From Clostridiales bacterium (GTDB lineage: Bacteria; Bacillota; Clostridia; Peptostreptococcales; Anaerovoracaceae): DNA of 45,277 bases. The stretch lies in NCBI GenBank assembly GCA_028725765.1, contig JAQYRL010000066.1, positions 1-45,277 of the forward strand. The letters run 5' to 3'. Position numbers and translations under genes: made by a program. A model generated the notes under the pieces. That model saw nothing but the letters and a program-made list of their open reading frames with translations, had not been told where the DNA came from and searched no databases. Positions 8,470-17,059 of the stretch are shown piece by piece; the stretch's first letter is position 1; the number at the start of each line of letters is the position of its first letter.

Positions 8470-10575
8470 ATGAAAAACAATAATAATGCAGGAAAGAAAT
8501 ATAAAACTTTTGAATCAAATAAGCAGAAGAAAAAGTCTAAAAAGACGCCCCGCATAGTTGAGGGTAAAATATCAATAACAAAGTCTGGCGTCGGTTTTGT
8601 AAAACCTGATGTATCAAGTCTGGAAAATAATCACGATAGATCTGACGATATTTTTGTGGGAACTAGACATCTTAAATCTGCGATGAATGGGGATATTGTA
8701 AGTGTTGAAATTATATCTAAGCCTGGTAATGCAAGAGGTCCAGAAGGAAGGGTAAATAAGATAATATCGCGCGCAGTAACAAAAGCAGTAGGTGTCTACA
8801 CAGACTGTGGTAGATTTGGTGTCGTCACACCACTTGGGAAGAACTCGGATGATATTTTTGTACCGCGAAAGAATAGATCTAATGCTAAGCAGGGCGATAT
8901 GGTCGAAGCTGTTATATCAAAATATCCAAAAGGTCGCAAGGGTCCAGAGGGTTTGATTGTGAAAATCATAGCGCATGGGTCGGATCCACACAGTGAAGTT
9001 AAGGCAATCTTAAAAGAAAATGATGTAGATACGGAGTTTTCCATGGCAGCTATTTCTGAAGCAAAAGAAGCCTATGGAGATGGCGAAATAAGTGATGCAA
9101 TTCTCGAAGAAGAACTAAAGAAAAGAAAAGACTTGCGCAAGCTGGATATTATTACAATCGATGGACCACATTCAAAAGACCTCGATGATGCAATCTCGAT
9201 TGAGAAAAAAGACAATGGAAATTATGTGCTTGGAGTGCATATAGCAGACGTAAGTCACTACGTAAAAGAGGATTCCTCCCTTGATCAGGAAAGCTTTGAC
9301 AGGGGCAACAGCATTTATCTTCTGGACTGCGTTGTACCGATGCTACCCAAAGAACTTTCGAATGGAATATGTAGCTTAAGCGAGGGCAGGGATTGCCTGA
9401 CACTTTCGTGCATAATGGAGATCAATCAAGCTGGCGAAGTTATAAACCACGAGATCGCTGAAACCGTAATCAACTCTAAGGGTCGCTTGGTATACGATGA
9501 TGTGTCAGATTACCTAGATTCAATTAATGAACAAAATAATAATAGTGAACATAATAAACTTTCCGATGCTAACAAAAATACATCAGAAGTCCTTAATTCT
9601 AGTAAATATGAAAATCTCGAAAAGCATGAAGAGACACTTAAACTAATGCGTGAGCTAGCTGTTTTGTTGCAAGAAAAAAGGCATCAAGACGGAAGCTTGG
9701 ATTTCGACCTTGACGAGGCAGAGATAGAAATTGATGATCAGGGAATCCCGGAGAATATAGTTAGTATCGACCGCAGAATAGCAAATAGAATGATCGAGGA
9801 ATTCATGCTTTTGGCGAACAAAACAGTGGCGGAGGAGTACTTCTGGATGAACTATCCCTTTGTATATCGAATACACGAAAAACCAGATCCTGAAAGCATT
9901 ATGAAACTCAAAACATTCATGGCTGGACTCGGAATCAAATTTTCTGTCAATCCTGACAACGTGCACCCTAAGGCTTTGTCGCAGATCCTTGATAAAATGC
10001 AGGATGATAATAGGCTGCCAATGGTAACCGCTGTGATGCTGAGATCCATGCAAAAGGCAAGATATTCTACCGAATGCACTGGGCACTATGGGCTCGCTTT
10101 TAAATATTACTGCCACTTCACATCTCCGATAAGGCGCTATCCTGATCTGCTGATTCATAGAATAATCAAGGCTCATATCAACAAAACACTTAACTCCGAA
10201 ATGCTCTCTCATTTTTCGAGTATAGCAAACAAAGCAGCAGAACAGTCGTCATTAACAGAAATTAGAGCACAGAAAATGGAGCGAAAGATAGAAAAAATTA
10301 AAAAAGCCCAGTATATGGAGAATCATTTGGGCGAGGAGTTTGAAGGCGTAATAAGTGGTGTAACACCATTTGGATTTTATGTACAGCTCGAAAATACAAT
10401 TGAAGGACTGGTTCATATATCAACACTTGGTGGAACATTTGACTTTTTAGAAAACAATTTTAAACTCATCAGCAGATATGACAGTCAAAGTTTCAGCCTG
10501 GGAGACTCAGTGAGGGTAGAGGTTGCAAAGGCTGATAAAATCAGTGGACTCATTGACTTCGTACTAATCTCGTGA
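8470..10575 (+). CDS. rnr: Ribonuclease R, 3'-5' exoribonuclease
   Basis: RNase R degrades structured RNA from the 3' end. The protein has 701 residues. A Lys-rich start is followed by two cold-shock/OB-type domains (about 25-190). The RNB catalytic domain has metal ligands in DGPHSKDLDDA (from D231), then HIADVSHYV, DRGNSIYLLD and the C-terminal YYCHFTSPIRRYPDL signature. A C-terminal S1 domain contains GVISGVTPFGFYVQL. A polar, Asn/Ser-rich insertion of about 35 residues interrupts the RNB domain near 357-390. A TTG 30 bases upstream is in frame, but GAGG at 8461-8464 sits five bases before the ATG at 8470, so the latter is preferred. smpB, a frequent neighbour of rnr, is absent. The 3' end overlaps that of the convergent trkH by 12 bases with no terminator between them. 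Confidence 0.93.
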   Translation: MKNNNNAGKKYKTFESNKQKKKSKKTPRIVEGKISITKSGVGFVKPDVSSLENNHDRSDDIFVGTRHLKSAMNGDIVSVEIISKPGNARGPEGRVNKIISRAVTKAVGVYTDCGRFGVVTPLGKNSDDIFVPRKNRSNAKQGDMVEAVISKYPKGRKGPEGLIVKIIAHGSDPHSEVKAILKENDVDTEFSMAAISEAKEAYGDGEISDAILEEELKKRKDLRKLDIITIDGPHSKDLDDAISIEKKDNGNYVLGVHIADVSHYVKEDSSLDQESFDRGNSIYLLDCVVPMLPKELSNGICSLSEGRDCLTLSCIMEINQAGEVINHEIAETVINSKGRLVYDDVSDYLDSINEQNNNSEHNKLSDANKNTSEVLNSSKYENLEKHEETLKLMRELAVLLQEKRHQDGSLDFDLDEAEIEIDDQGIPENIVSIDRRIANRMIEEFMLLANKTVAEEYFWMNYPFVYRIHEKPDPESIMKLKTFMAGLGIKFSVNPDNVHPKALSQILDKMQDDNRLPMVTAVMLRSMQKARYSTECTGHYGLAFKYYCHFTSPIRRYPDLLIHRIIKAHINKTLNSEMLSHFSSIANKAAEQSSLTEIRAQKMERKIEKIKKAQYMENHLGEEFEGVISGVTPFGFYVQLENTIEGLVHISTLGGTFDFLENNFKLISRYDSQSFSLGDSVRVEVAKADKISGLIDFVLIS

Positions 10576-12039
10576 CCAAAAATCTTTTGTAAATACAATG
10601 AGCGTGGCATAAATTTCAGTCCTACCTATGAGCATCAGAGACAAAGAAACAAATTTACTTAACGGTGAAAATATTGAAAAATCACCAGAGGAGACATCTC
10701 CGAGGCCGGAGCCGTTATTTGACAGCGACCCAAGGGAAGCTGTAAGAGTAGTAATCATGTCTTTGTTGTCAAAAGAAATGAGTAGTGCGCCAAAAAGAAG
10801 AATTCCAATATAAAGAGTTATGTAAACTGTGATTCTACTAGCGATATCAGCACTTACAACAGTTTTCCCCAGCATAACCGGCTTAACTGCATTCGGGTGA
10901 ATTCTTTTGTAGAATCCTCTTCTTATAAGTTTAAAGAATATGAGCACACGGATGACCTTTAGCGAGCCAGCAGTTGATGCGGCACATCCTCCTATCAACA
11001 TCAGAATCACTAGAATAGATTGAGAAAATGCAGGCCAGTGAGAAACATCAGTAACGGAATAACCACTTGTAGAGCCGAAACTAATGCTTTGTGTTATCGC
11101 ATATCCTAGAGATTTCAAAACAGGGTATTGGTCAGCAATTATAAGATTAACGAATATTAAAACTGATGCGATTGACAAAATAATAAGATAAGCCCTAGCC
11201 TCTAAATTCGAAAATGCACGCCTGATATTGCCTGTAACTATGAGGAAGAATATTACAAAGTTCATTGCACCTATTACTGAGAAAATGGCAATGACAAGCT
11301 TAGCATATGGGCTAAATGACCATGCAATTTCACCACCGACATCAAATATTCCAGCGGTGCTCACTGTGCTTAGAGTGTTAATAACTGCATGAAAATTGCT
11401 CATACTTCTATCACAAAGAAGAAGGATCAGCTCAAGGAGCGTAAGACCGCAGTATATGATATATGATATTTTTGATGAATCACTTAGCCTTGAAGCGAAT
11501 TTTGTTAACTTTGGACCTGTGGTTTCAGAAGCAGCGAGATTTTGTGCTCCCTTGCCCAGTGTTGGTAGTAGAGAGATGGTAAATACGAGTATTCCCATAC
11601 CGCCTAGCCAGTTACTCGTAGCCTTCCATAGGAGCAGGGCATTTGGCATCATGCGGATAGGTATAATGAATGCTCCTGAGGTTGTCCAGCCAGCCGTTGA
11701 TTCAAATAATGAGTCGATAAAATTGAAATCAAGACCTGCGAAAAAATATGGCAGAGAGCCAAGCAAACAAATGAGCAACCAACTCAGGAATGCAACAAAA
11801 AAGCCATCTCTGATATTGAGTTTCACACTATAGTTTCTATATCTTCTCAGGACAAATGCAGCAAACAAAATGGTAATTGCCGATGTTACAGCAAGTCCAT
11901 TAATTGCATGATGTTCACCGTAAAATAAGCCAGCACAAATAGAAGGTATCATCGCAAGCCCTTCAACTGCGAGCACCATAGAAACTATCTTGATTATTAT
12001 TATGCTGCCAAATCTTATTTCAGAAATTTTTCTTAACAT
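10564..12039 (-). CDS. trkH: TrkH-family potassium uptake channel subunit, copy B
   Basis: This is the membrane subunit of a Trk/Ktr-type cation uptake system, 491 residues with the expected fourfold membrane-loop-membrane pattern. Pore loops are recognisable as STAGWTTSGAF (about 115-124), STVSTAGIFDVGG (about 224-236), SFGSTSGYS and SLSNNGSGLG. The second loop reads STAGIF where copy A has GTGGFS, so this pore differs from its paralogue near the filter. The signature segment GGCAASTAGSLKV, common in TrkH, is present. It is third in a minus-strand operon after trkA and trkH copy A, with 54 bases before it. An AAGGGTG element precedes the ATG. The stop lies inside the 3' end of rnr on the other strand. 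Ion selectivity (K+ or Na+) cannot be decided from sequence. Confidence 0.92.
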   Translation of the reverse strand: MLRKISEIRFGSIIIIKIVSMVLAVEGLAMIPSICAGLFYGEHHAINGLAVTSAITILFAAFVLRRYRNYSVKLNIRDGFFVAFLSWLLICLLGSLPYFFAGLDFNFIDSLFESTAGWTTSGAFIIPIRMMPNALLLWKATSNWLGGMGILVFTISLLPTLGKGAQNLAASETTGPKLTKFASRLSDSSKISYIIYCGLTLLELILLLCDRSMSNFHAVINTLSTVSTAGIFDVGGEIAWSFSPYAKLVIAIFSVIGAMNFVIFFLIVTGNIRRAFSNLEARAYLIILSIASVLIFVNLIIADQYPVLKSLGYAITQSISFGSTSGYSVTDVSHWPAFSQSILVILMLIGGCAASTAGSLKVIRVLIFFKLIRRGFYKRIHPNAVKPVMLGKTVVSADIASRITVYITLYIGILLFGALLISFDNKDMITTLTASLGSLSNNGSGLGDVSSGDFSIFSPLSKFVSLSLMLIGRTEIYATLIVFTKDFWSRD

Positions 12040-12093
12040 TCACACACCCTTATATTTGATATATCTAATATAAATATTTAATGGAAATTCGAA

Positions 12094-13629
12094 TCATACC
12101 TTGTTGGAATTCCAGTAGCGAGGGGAGAGCAGAATAAACAGTGTATAAAGCTCAAGCCTGCCGCCGATCATAAATATGGATAATACTATCTTTGAAAAAT
12201 TATTAAACAGATGGAAGTTCATCGTTGGTCCAACTAAGTTGAATCCCGGACCTACATTGGATAAGCAGGTCAGAACCGCCGAAAATGATGTTATCACGTC
12301 GAATCCGTTGATTGAAATAATTATGGTTCCGACTGCAAGTGTAAACAAATATAGGAATACAAAATTAGTGATGCTGATTGCAGTTTCTTCTCTGAGCCTC
12401 TGCCCGTTCAATTTTACAAGGTATACCTGCTTTGGATGCAGCTGCCTGTGAAGCCCTCTTCTAGCGAGTTTTCCCATAACGAGAATTCTTCCTACCTTCA
12501 TTCCTCCGCCTGTGGATGATGAGCTGCCGCCGACAAACATGAGTAAAAGCAGAATCATCTTTGCAAAAGTAGGCCAGAGCTGAAAATCGCTAGTCATATA
12601 ACCTGTGGTTGACATTATGGCAACAGCCTGAAAAGTAGAATCAGTAAATAAATTAAAGAAGCTGCTCCAATGTACTGAACCATCCCAGTTGGAAGCGAAG
12701 AACGTTCCGACATCTGCAGACTTATCTAATCCAAAAATATTGCTGCTAAAGGCTAAATTCAAGGTGATTAAAGCAATAGCAGAGAATATAATTATGAGAT
12801 GTAATTTGAATTCACTATCCTTGAAGATTGTTTTGATTCCCTGTCTGATAGCAATAAAATATATATTGAAGTTGATTGCGCATAGGAACATAAATACAAT
12901 TATAATCCAGCGTATGTAAAGACTGTCGAAGTGGGCGATACTATCGTTATAGGATGAGAAACCACCGGTGCCAACAGTGCCAAATGTGTGCAAAATAGAG
13001 TCGTAAAAGCTCATGCCGCCTGTCATGAGCAATATAGTTTCAACTGCTGTAAACAAAAAATATGCAAGATAAAGGTTTCTCGCAGTAGTAGTGTATTTGG
13101 GGGAGAGTTTTTCCATAGTAGGTCCAGGAGTTTCTGCGTTTGCAATATGCTGACCCTTAATGCCTGAGGATGATAGAAAAACCATAGCCAAAACAATGAT
13201 TCCCATACCGCCAATCCAGTGAGAAAATGAACGCCAAAGCAGTGCAGATTTTGGGAGTGACTCTATGTCAGTGAGGATGGTGGATCCTGTGGTAGAAAAA
13301 CCCGAACACATTTCAAAAAATGCTTCTATATAATTTGGTATGGAGCCTGAAATTGTGAGGGGCAGTGCACCGATTAATGCGGCAATAAGCCAGCAAAGAG
13401 ATACGGCAAGATAACCATCCCTTGAATTAAACCGTTCACTCTGCGTGTCTACTTTTTTGTATAAGAAAAGCCCCACAAGGAAGCAGGGTATTAGCACGAC
13501 AAGAAATGCCGAAATTGTACTGTATTCGCCATAGAAAATGCCAGTAAAAATAGGCAAAAGCATAGCAGTGCTTATGAGCATCATAAGTGCCCCAAGCATC
13601 TTAGATATACTCTTAAAATGCACGGTCAT
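12094..13629 (-). CDS. trkH: TrkH-family potassium uptake channel subunit, copy A
   Basis: A 511-residue TrkH/KtrB-type transporter with about eight membrane helices and four re-entrant pore loops. Loop one is EMCSGFSTTGST (about 107-117), loop two TFGTVGTGGFSS (about 215-225), loop three IMSTTGYMTSD and loop four CLSNVGPGFNLVGPT. All four keep the filter glycine expected for K+ uptake. GGSSSSTGGGMKV matches the family signature in the late cytoplasmic stretch. The start codon overlaps the trkA stop by four bases (ATGA), a strong sign of translational coupling with its regulatory subunit. It is clearly paralogous to copy B downstream but only distantly similar, so the pair is not a recent duplication. 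Confidence 0.94.
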   Translation of the reverse strand: MTVHFKSISKMLGALMMLISTAMLLPIFTGIFYGEYSTISAFLVVLIPCFLVGLFLYKKVDTQSERFNSRDGYLAVSLCWLIAALIGALPLTISGSIPNYIEAFFEMCSGFSTTGSTILTDIESLPKSALLWRSFSHWIGGMGIIVLAMVFLSSSGIKGQHIANAETPGPTMEKLSPKYTTTARNLYLAYFLFTAVETILLMTGGMSFYDSILHTFGTVGTGGFSSYNDSIAHFDSLYIRWIIIVFMFLCAINFNIYFIAIRQGIKTIFKDSEFKLHLIIIFSAIALITLNLAFSSNIFGLDKSADVGTFFASNWDGSVHWSSFFNLFTDSTFQAVAIMSTTGYMTSDFQLWPTFAKMILLLLMFVGGSSSSTGGGMKVGRILVMGKLARRGLHRQLHPKQVYLVKLNGQRLREETAISITNFVFLYLFTLAVGTIIISINGFDVITSFSAVLTCLSNVGPGFNLVGPTMNFHLFNNFSKIVLSIFMIGGRLELYTLFILLSPRYWNSNKV

Positions 13630-14987
13630 ATCGCTAAAACATCCTTTTTCTTTAGAAGACGTTCAAGTTCCTCGATAGCACTTAGCAGGCTCAAAATTAT
13701 GACCCTATCACCAGGCATTATCATGGTATCACCTTCAGGTATTATGAAATCCTGCCCACGCCTTATTCCGGTCAGAAGAACGTCGTTTGGAAGAGCAAGA
13801 TTAGAAATCTTGGTATTGCACATTGACATGTCATTTTGCGCAATTACCTCCATAAGCTCAGCCTGACCCTGAATCAGCACAGCGGAGAGTATTCTTTTGT
13901 TGCCCTGTACGATGCGGAAAACGTTGCCCGCAGTGATATCAAGAGGGTTCAGAACCATATCAACGCCCATCTTTTCGATGAGATCGGAGTAGCTTTCGTG
14001 ACTAACCTTTGCGATAACGTCTTTGATATTATGATTCTTAGCTGTCAATGCCAACAAAAGATTTTCCTCGTCAAATCCTGTGCACGTTACAAAGGCATCC
14101 ATATCGTCAAGGTTTTCGTCGAGAAGCATTTCTATATCCGTGCCGTCGCCGTTAATGACCATTACATTAGAAAGCTGAGTTGAAAGCATTTGAGATCTCG
14201 CCTTATCTTTCTCTATCATTTTGACAGATGCACCGAATTCAGAAAGTTTCTTCGCAAGATAAAACCCTGTCTTCCCACCTCCGACAACCATTACCTTGGA
14301 TATATTTGTATATTTGCCTCTTTCGTGCACTCTTTTGTTCAGAATTGCAATATCATCCTTATCGCCTGCAATATAGACAAAATCATCCTTTTCGATAACA
14401 TCATCGCCATGGGGGATTATTATTTTTCCCTTCTTCGAAATAGCTATAACGAGGAGATTAGGATATAAATTCCTTATATGAATCATGTTATTGTCAATAA
14501 AATCAGGTATACGACTAGCCTTGAATTCTAGAATGGCAAAACGACCACTAGTGTAAACTCCGTTACTCAATGTGTATTTTTCAACAAGATATTTGTAAAT
14601 TTCGTTTGTTATTGCAAGATCCGGGTTTAGCGTAATGTCTATACCAAAGGATTCTTTTATCATATCCATTTGGTTCATGTACTCAGGATCGCGAACCCTC
14701 GCCATTACCATCTTTGCACCCATTTTCTTTGCCATAGACGCTGTGATAATGTTTGTCTCATCTGAGTTAGTTAGAGCAATAAAAAAATCAAAGTTTGAAA
14801 TTTTCAAATCCTTCAGTAGTTTACTTTCTCGTCCATCTCCATGAACCGTCAGCACATCAAGCTGCTGATTGATTCTGTTTATAACATCACTTGATTGATC
14901 TATTATGGTGATAGAATGATTTCCTTCGCAGAGAGCCTCAGCGACCCTTGTCCCCAGCTTGCCTGCACCCAAAATAAGAATTTCCAA
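13626..14987 (-). CDS. trkA: TrkA, nucleotide-gated regulator of Trk potassium uptake
   Basis: TrkA is the cytoplasmic ring-forming subunit that binds NAD(H)/ATP and gates TrkH. The 453 residues hold two RCK modules in tandem, each with a Rossmann TrkA-N domain and a TrkA-C domain. The first dinucleotide fold is ILGAGKLGTRVAEAL near the start and the second VVGGGKTGFYLAKKL near residue 230. Acidic residues end the second strand of each fold (IIDQSSD, IEKDKA). TrkA-C domains follow (about 140-220 and 370-450, the latter with ALPNDVLLTGIRRG). The start is TTG, with AGGGAG four bases upstream (+ strand 14992-14997). It is the first gene of the three-gene trk operon. The full double-RCK form is the Trk type, not the single-domain KtrA. 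Confidence 0.94.
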   Translation of the reverse strand: MEILILGAGKLGTRVAEALCEGNHSITIIDQSSDVINRINQQLDVLTVHGDGRESKLLKDLKISNFDFFIALTNSDETNIITASMAKKMGAKMVMARVRDPEYMNQMDMIKESFGIDITLNPDLAITNEIYKYLVEKYTLSNGVYTSGRFAILEFKASRIPDFIDNNMIHIRNLYPNLLVIAISKKGKIIIPHGDDVIEKDDFVYIAGDKDDIAILNKRVHERGKYTNISKVMVVGGGKTGFYLAKKLSEFGASVKMIEKDKARSQMLSTQLSNVMVINGDGTDIEMLLDENLDDMDAFVTCTGFDEENLLLALTAKNHNIKDVIAKVSHESYSDLIEKMGVDMVLNPLDITAGNVFRIVQGNKRILSAVLIQGQAELMEVIAQNDMSMCNTKISNLALPNDVLLTGIRRGQDFIIPEGDTMIMPGDRVIILSLLSAIEELERLLKKKDVLAI

Positions 14988-15114
14988 AATACTCCCTACC
15001 TTTCAAGAGTGATCTAAAAATGTATCGCATGTCTTGAGAACTTAGGTTTATTAGCCAAAGTAGATTTAGCAATCCTATCCCGAAGACACACCATATCTAT
15101 TCTAATTCAACACG

Positions 15115-15143
15115 TTGGAATTTGCAATAAAATTTGGTATAAT
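15115..15143 (+). promoter_or_regulatory. Promoter for the hydrolase-HAD pair
   Basis: TTGGAA (15115-15120), a 17-base spacer and TATAAT (15138-15143), with TGG directly before the -10 box giving an extended -10. It is 41 bases before the preferred start of the metallo-hydrolase, in the divergent gap with trkA. I did not find an equally good promoter for trkA on the other strand. Confidence 0.75.
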
Positions 15144-15184
15144 TAATTTGATATAGTTGAAGATTTATGAGGAGAATTTTTAGT

Positions 15185-15787
15185 ATGAATATACATGCAA
15201 TTCCATGCGGTTATTTGCAGGCTAATTGCTACATCGTTTACGAAAAAGATAGAGGAGATTGTGTAGTGATCGACCCCGGCTATAAGTCAAGCAAATACAC
15301 TGATTTTTTATCAAAGCACGACCTTCGCTGCACAGCTATTTTGTTGACCCATAGACATCCTGATCACGTTCACGGTGCAACCTGGCTTGCGAATAAGTAT
15401 TCTGCGCCTATATTTATGCACAAATTGGATGCAGAGGGATTCAAGGGGCATGTGGATTATCTGTTAAGCGGAGGTGAGGAGCTCGAGCTTGCAGCCCAAA
15501 AAATTCGTATTCTTCACACTCCAGGGCATACCCAGGGTGGAATATGCATATATTTTTATGATAACAAAACAGTTTTCTCCGGCGATACTATTTTCGATAT
15601 TGATCTAGGAAGTACTGAGTTCGCGGGCGGCTCCGAGGAACAACTTGCGTGGTCATGCAAAAATGTGATAGACAAGTGGGACGATGATGTAATCGTATAT
15701 CCAGGTCACGACGTGCATGCGAGCATGGAGTATATAAGGAAAAACAATAAGGAATTTATCGCGCTCAGGGATGGTAAGCAGAGATAA
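15185..15787 (+). CDS. Metallo-beta-lactamase-fold hydrolase (glyoxalase II-like)
   Basis: A 200-residue single-domain metal hydrolase. The metal-binding motif is THRHPDH at residues 55-61. Further ligands lie in HTPGHTQGG, SGDTIFD and YPGHD, the order seen in the YcbL/glyoxalase II-like group of small MBL proteins. The short length, without the C-terminal glutathione-binding domain of true glyoxalase II, argues for the YcbL-like class. The substrate is unknown; a thioester is a reasonable guess. An in-frame ATG at 15167 exists, but AGGAG at 15170-15174 overlaps it and serves the ATG at 15185, where the usual family N-terminus (IPCGYLQANCYIV) begins. The gene sits 84 bases before the HAD gene, so they may be co-transcribed. 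Confidence 0.9.
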   Translation: MNIHAIPCGYLQANCYIVYEKDRGDCVVIDPGYKSSKYTDFLSKHDLRCTAILLTHRHPDHVHGATWLANKYSAPIFMHKLDAEGFKGHVDYLLSGGEELELAAQKIRILHTPGHTQGGICIYFYDNKTVFSGDTIFDIDLGSTEFAGGSEEQLAWSCKNVIDKWDDDVIVYPGHDVHASMEYIRKNNKEFIALRDGKQR

Positions 15788-15871
15788 TGATAGGAAAGAT
15801 TGATGCGGAATATTAATAATAGGAATGTTTTGAAGTAGGGATAGTAGAGATAATAGCGGAGAAGATTGATT

Positions 15872-16720
15872 ATGAAGAAATTCAGTGACAATTTTGATAT
15901 AAAGATGGTGGGTCTTGACCTCGACGGTACTACTCTAAAGTACGGGGATGTTTTGTCGGAGAGAACTCTTGATACTTTCAGGAGGGCCAAGGAAAAAGGA
16001 GTGCATATAGTTATTGCAACAGGTAGGACTGGCCGTTCTCTGCCCCCTGTTTTGTTTGACGTTCCTGAGATTGAATATGTGATTACTTCGAATGGAGCAC
16101 ATATCATAAGACTTGAAGATATGAGGACGATATATGAGGATATTATTAAGCCTGAGGATGTATCGATAGTGGTGGAGAGAGCCAGGGCTATGGGCTATGT
16201 TTTTGAAGCGTTTGTTGATGGCACGGCATATATTGACAGAGTTGTATATGAGGGAATGCAGAGGGAGCCAGAAAAGTATAAATATAGGGATATTGAATAT
16301 GTGCTGAGGACAAGAAGGCCGATTGAAGATATTTATTCATTTACTGAAAGCCATGGTAATAGAATCGAGAATATTTCAATTACATTTGAGGGCGAAGATG
16401 ATAGAAGGCGGATATTCAACGAACTTGGAGATGTTGACGGCTTGACCTTGACCTCATCTTTTACAAATAATGTCGAAATTGGGGGAAGTACAACAAGCAA
16501 AGCACAGGCATTGATGCATTTGCTTGATATGCTCCACTTAACACCGGAGAATTTAATGACTTGTGGAGATAGTCCAAACGACGGCAAAATGATTGAACTT
16601 GCGGAGGTTGGCGTAGCGATGGCTGATAGTCATCCTTATATCCTTGGGATTGCAGATTATGTTACAGATACATGTTTTGAGGATGGTGTAGCAAAAGCGA
16701 TTGAGAGGTTTGTGCTGTAA
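15872..16720 (+). CDS. Cof-type HAD-IIB phosphatase
   Basis: A 282-residue soluble phosphatase of the haloacid dehalogenase superfamily, Cof subfamily. Motif I is DLDGT at residues 16-20 (nucleophile D16, acid/base D18). Motif II is the Thr of IATGR. Motif III/IV is represented by the conserved Lys of GGSTTSKAQAL and by GDSPNDGKMI, with the late VGVAMADSHP segment typical of the family. The central part is the type IIB cap that selects the substrate. Members dephosphorylate sugar phosphates, flavin or pyridoxal phosphates; no specific substrate can be named. GGAG at 15858-15861 precedes the ATG by ten bases. A TTG six bases upstream is an alternative start. The gene ends six bases before a strong terminator hairpin. 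Confidence 0.9.
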   Translation: MKKFSDNFDIKMVGLDLDGTTLKYGDVLSERTLDTFRRAKEKGVHIVIATGRTGRSLPPVLFDVPEIEYVITSNGAHIIRLEDMRTIYEDIIKPEDVSIVVERARAMGYVFEAFVDGTAYIDRVVYEGMQREPEKYKYRDIEYVLRTRRPIEDIYSFTESHGNRIENISITFEGEDDRRRIFNELGDVDGLTLTSSFTNNVEIGGSTTSKAQALMHLLDMLHLTPENLMTCGDSPNDGKMIELAEVGVAMADSHPYILGIADYVTDTCFEDGVAKAIERFVL

Positions 16721-16725
16721 TAATT

Positions 16726-16772
16726 AAAAGCCCTTGAGACGTTGGAAAATCCAATGTTTTCAAGGGCTTTTT
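16726..16772. terminator. Two-tier bidirectional terminator between the HAD gene and tRNA-Glu
   Basis: An outer perfect 12-bp stem AAAAGCCCTTGA / TCAAGGGCTTTT (16726-16737, 16760-16771) encloses an inner TTGGA / TCCAA hairpin. On the plus strand it ends in a T run after the HAD gene. On the minus strand the matching T run follows tRNA-Glu. One structure therefore probably ends both converging transcripts. Confidence 0.85.
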
Positions 16773-16776
16773 AGAT

Positions 16777-16851
16777 TGGTATCGCCTAGGGGAGTCGAAC
16801 CCCTGACTCAGCCGTGAGAGGGCTACGTCTTGACCACTTGACCAAGGCGAC
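16777..16851 (-). tRNA. tRNA-Glu (anticodon CTC)
   Basis: Read on the minus strand this folds as a complete 75-base tRNA with an encoded CCA. The 7-bp acceptor closes with a G1-U72 wobble. The D arm is GTC/GAC, and the anticodon stem TAGCC/GGCTG carries loop CTCTCAC with anticodon CTC (16816-16818, plus strand GAG). The T arm is AGGGG / CCCCT around TTCGACT. It reads GAG codons. The usual tRNA-Glu reads GAA/GAG with TTC, so this is the second isoacceptor. A good promoter lies 42 bases upstream. Confidence 0.93.
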
Positions 16852-16892
16852 AAATCAAATAAATCGTATATCAAGTTTTGTATAACATGAAT

Positions 16893-16921
16893 ATTGTACA
16901 CTCAAATAAAGTGATTGTCCA
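16893..16921 (-). promoter_or_regulatory. Promoter for tRNA-Glu
   Basis: On the minus strand TGGACA (16916-16921), a 17-base spacer and TACAAT (16893-16898) each match five of six consensus positions. It lies about 40 bases before the mature tRNA 5' end, a normal leader length. Confidence 0.7.
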
Positions 16922-16994
16922 GCATTTTTTGATATTTTTTAGTCTAAACGTCAAGATTGATCATAAATTTGCAATAGAATAAGGATTACTGTTG

Positions 16995-17003
16995 TGATAT
17001 ACT
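16995..17003 (+). promoter_or_regulatory. Extended -10 promoter for the lipoprotein gene
   Basis: TGATATACT is a TGn-TATACT extended -10. No good -35 box is present 17 bases upstream (TAGAAT). It lies 57 bases before the preferred lipoprotein start. Plausible but not strong. Confidence 0.4.
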
Positions 17004-17059
17004 AAAACAGTAAATATAAACTCAATTTGATTATTTTAAATTGCTTATGGAGTAATAGA

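Noticed and set aside
9655..10212. 185-codon minus-strand frame within rnr
   Set aside because: It lies opposite the most conserved part of the RNB domain, with a composition unlike any known protein.
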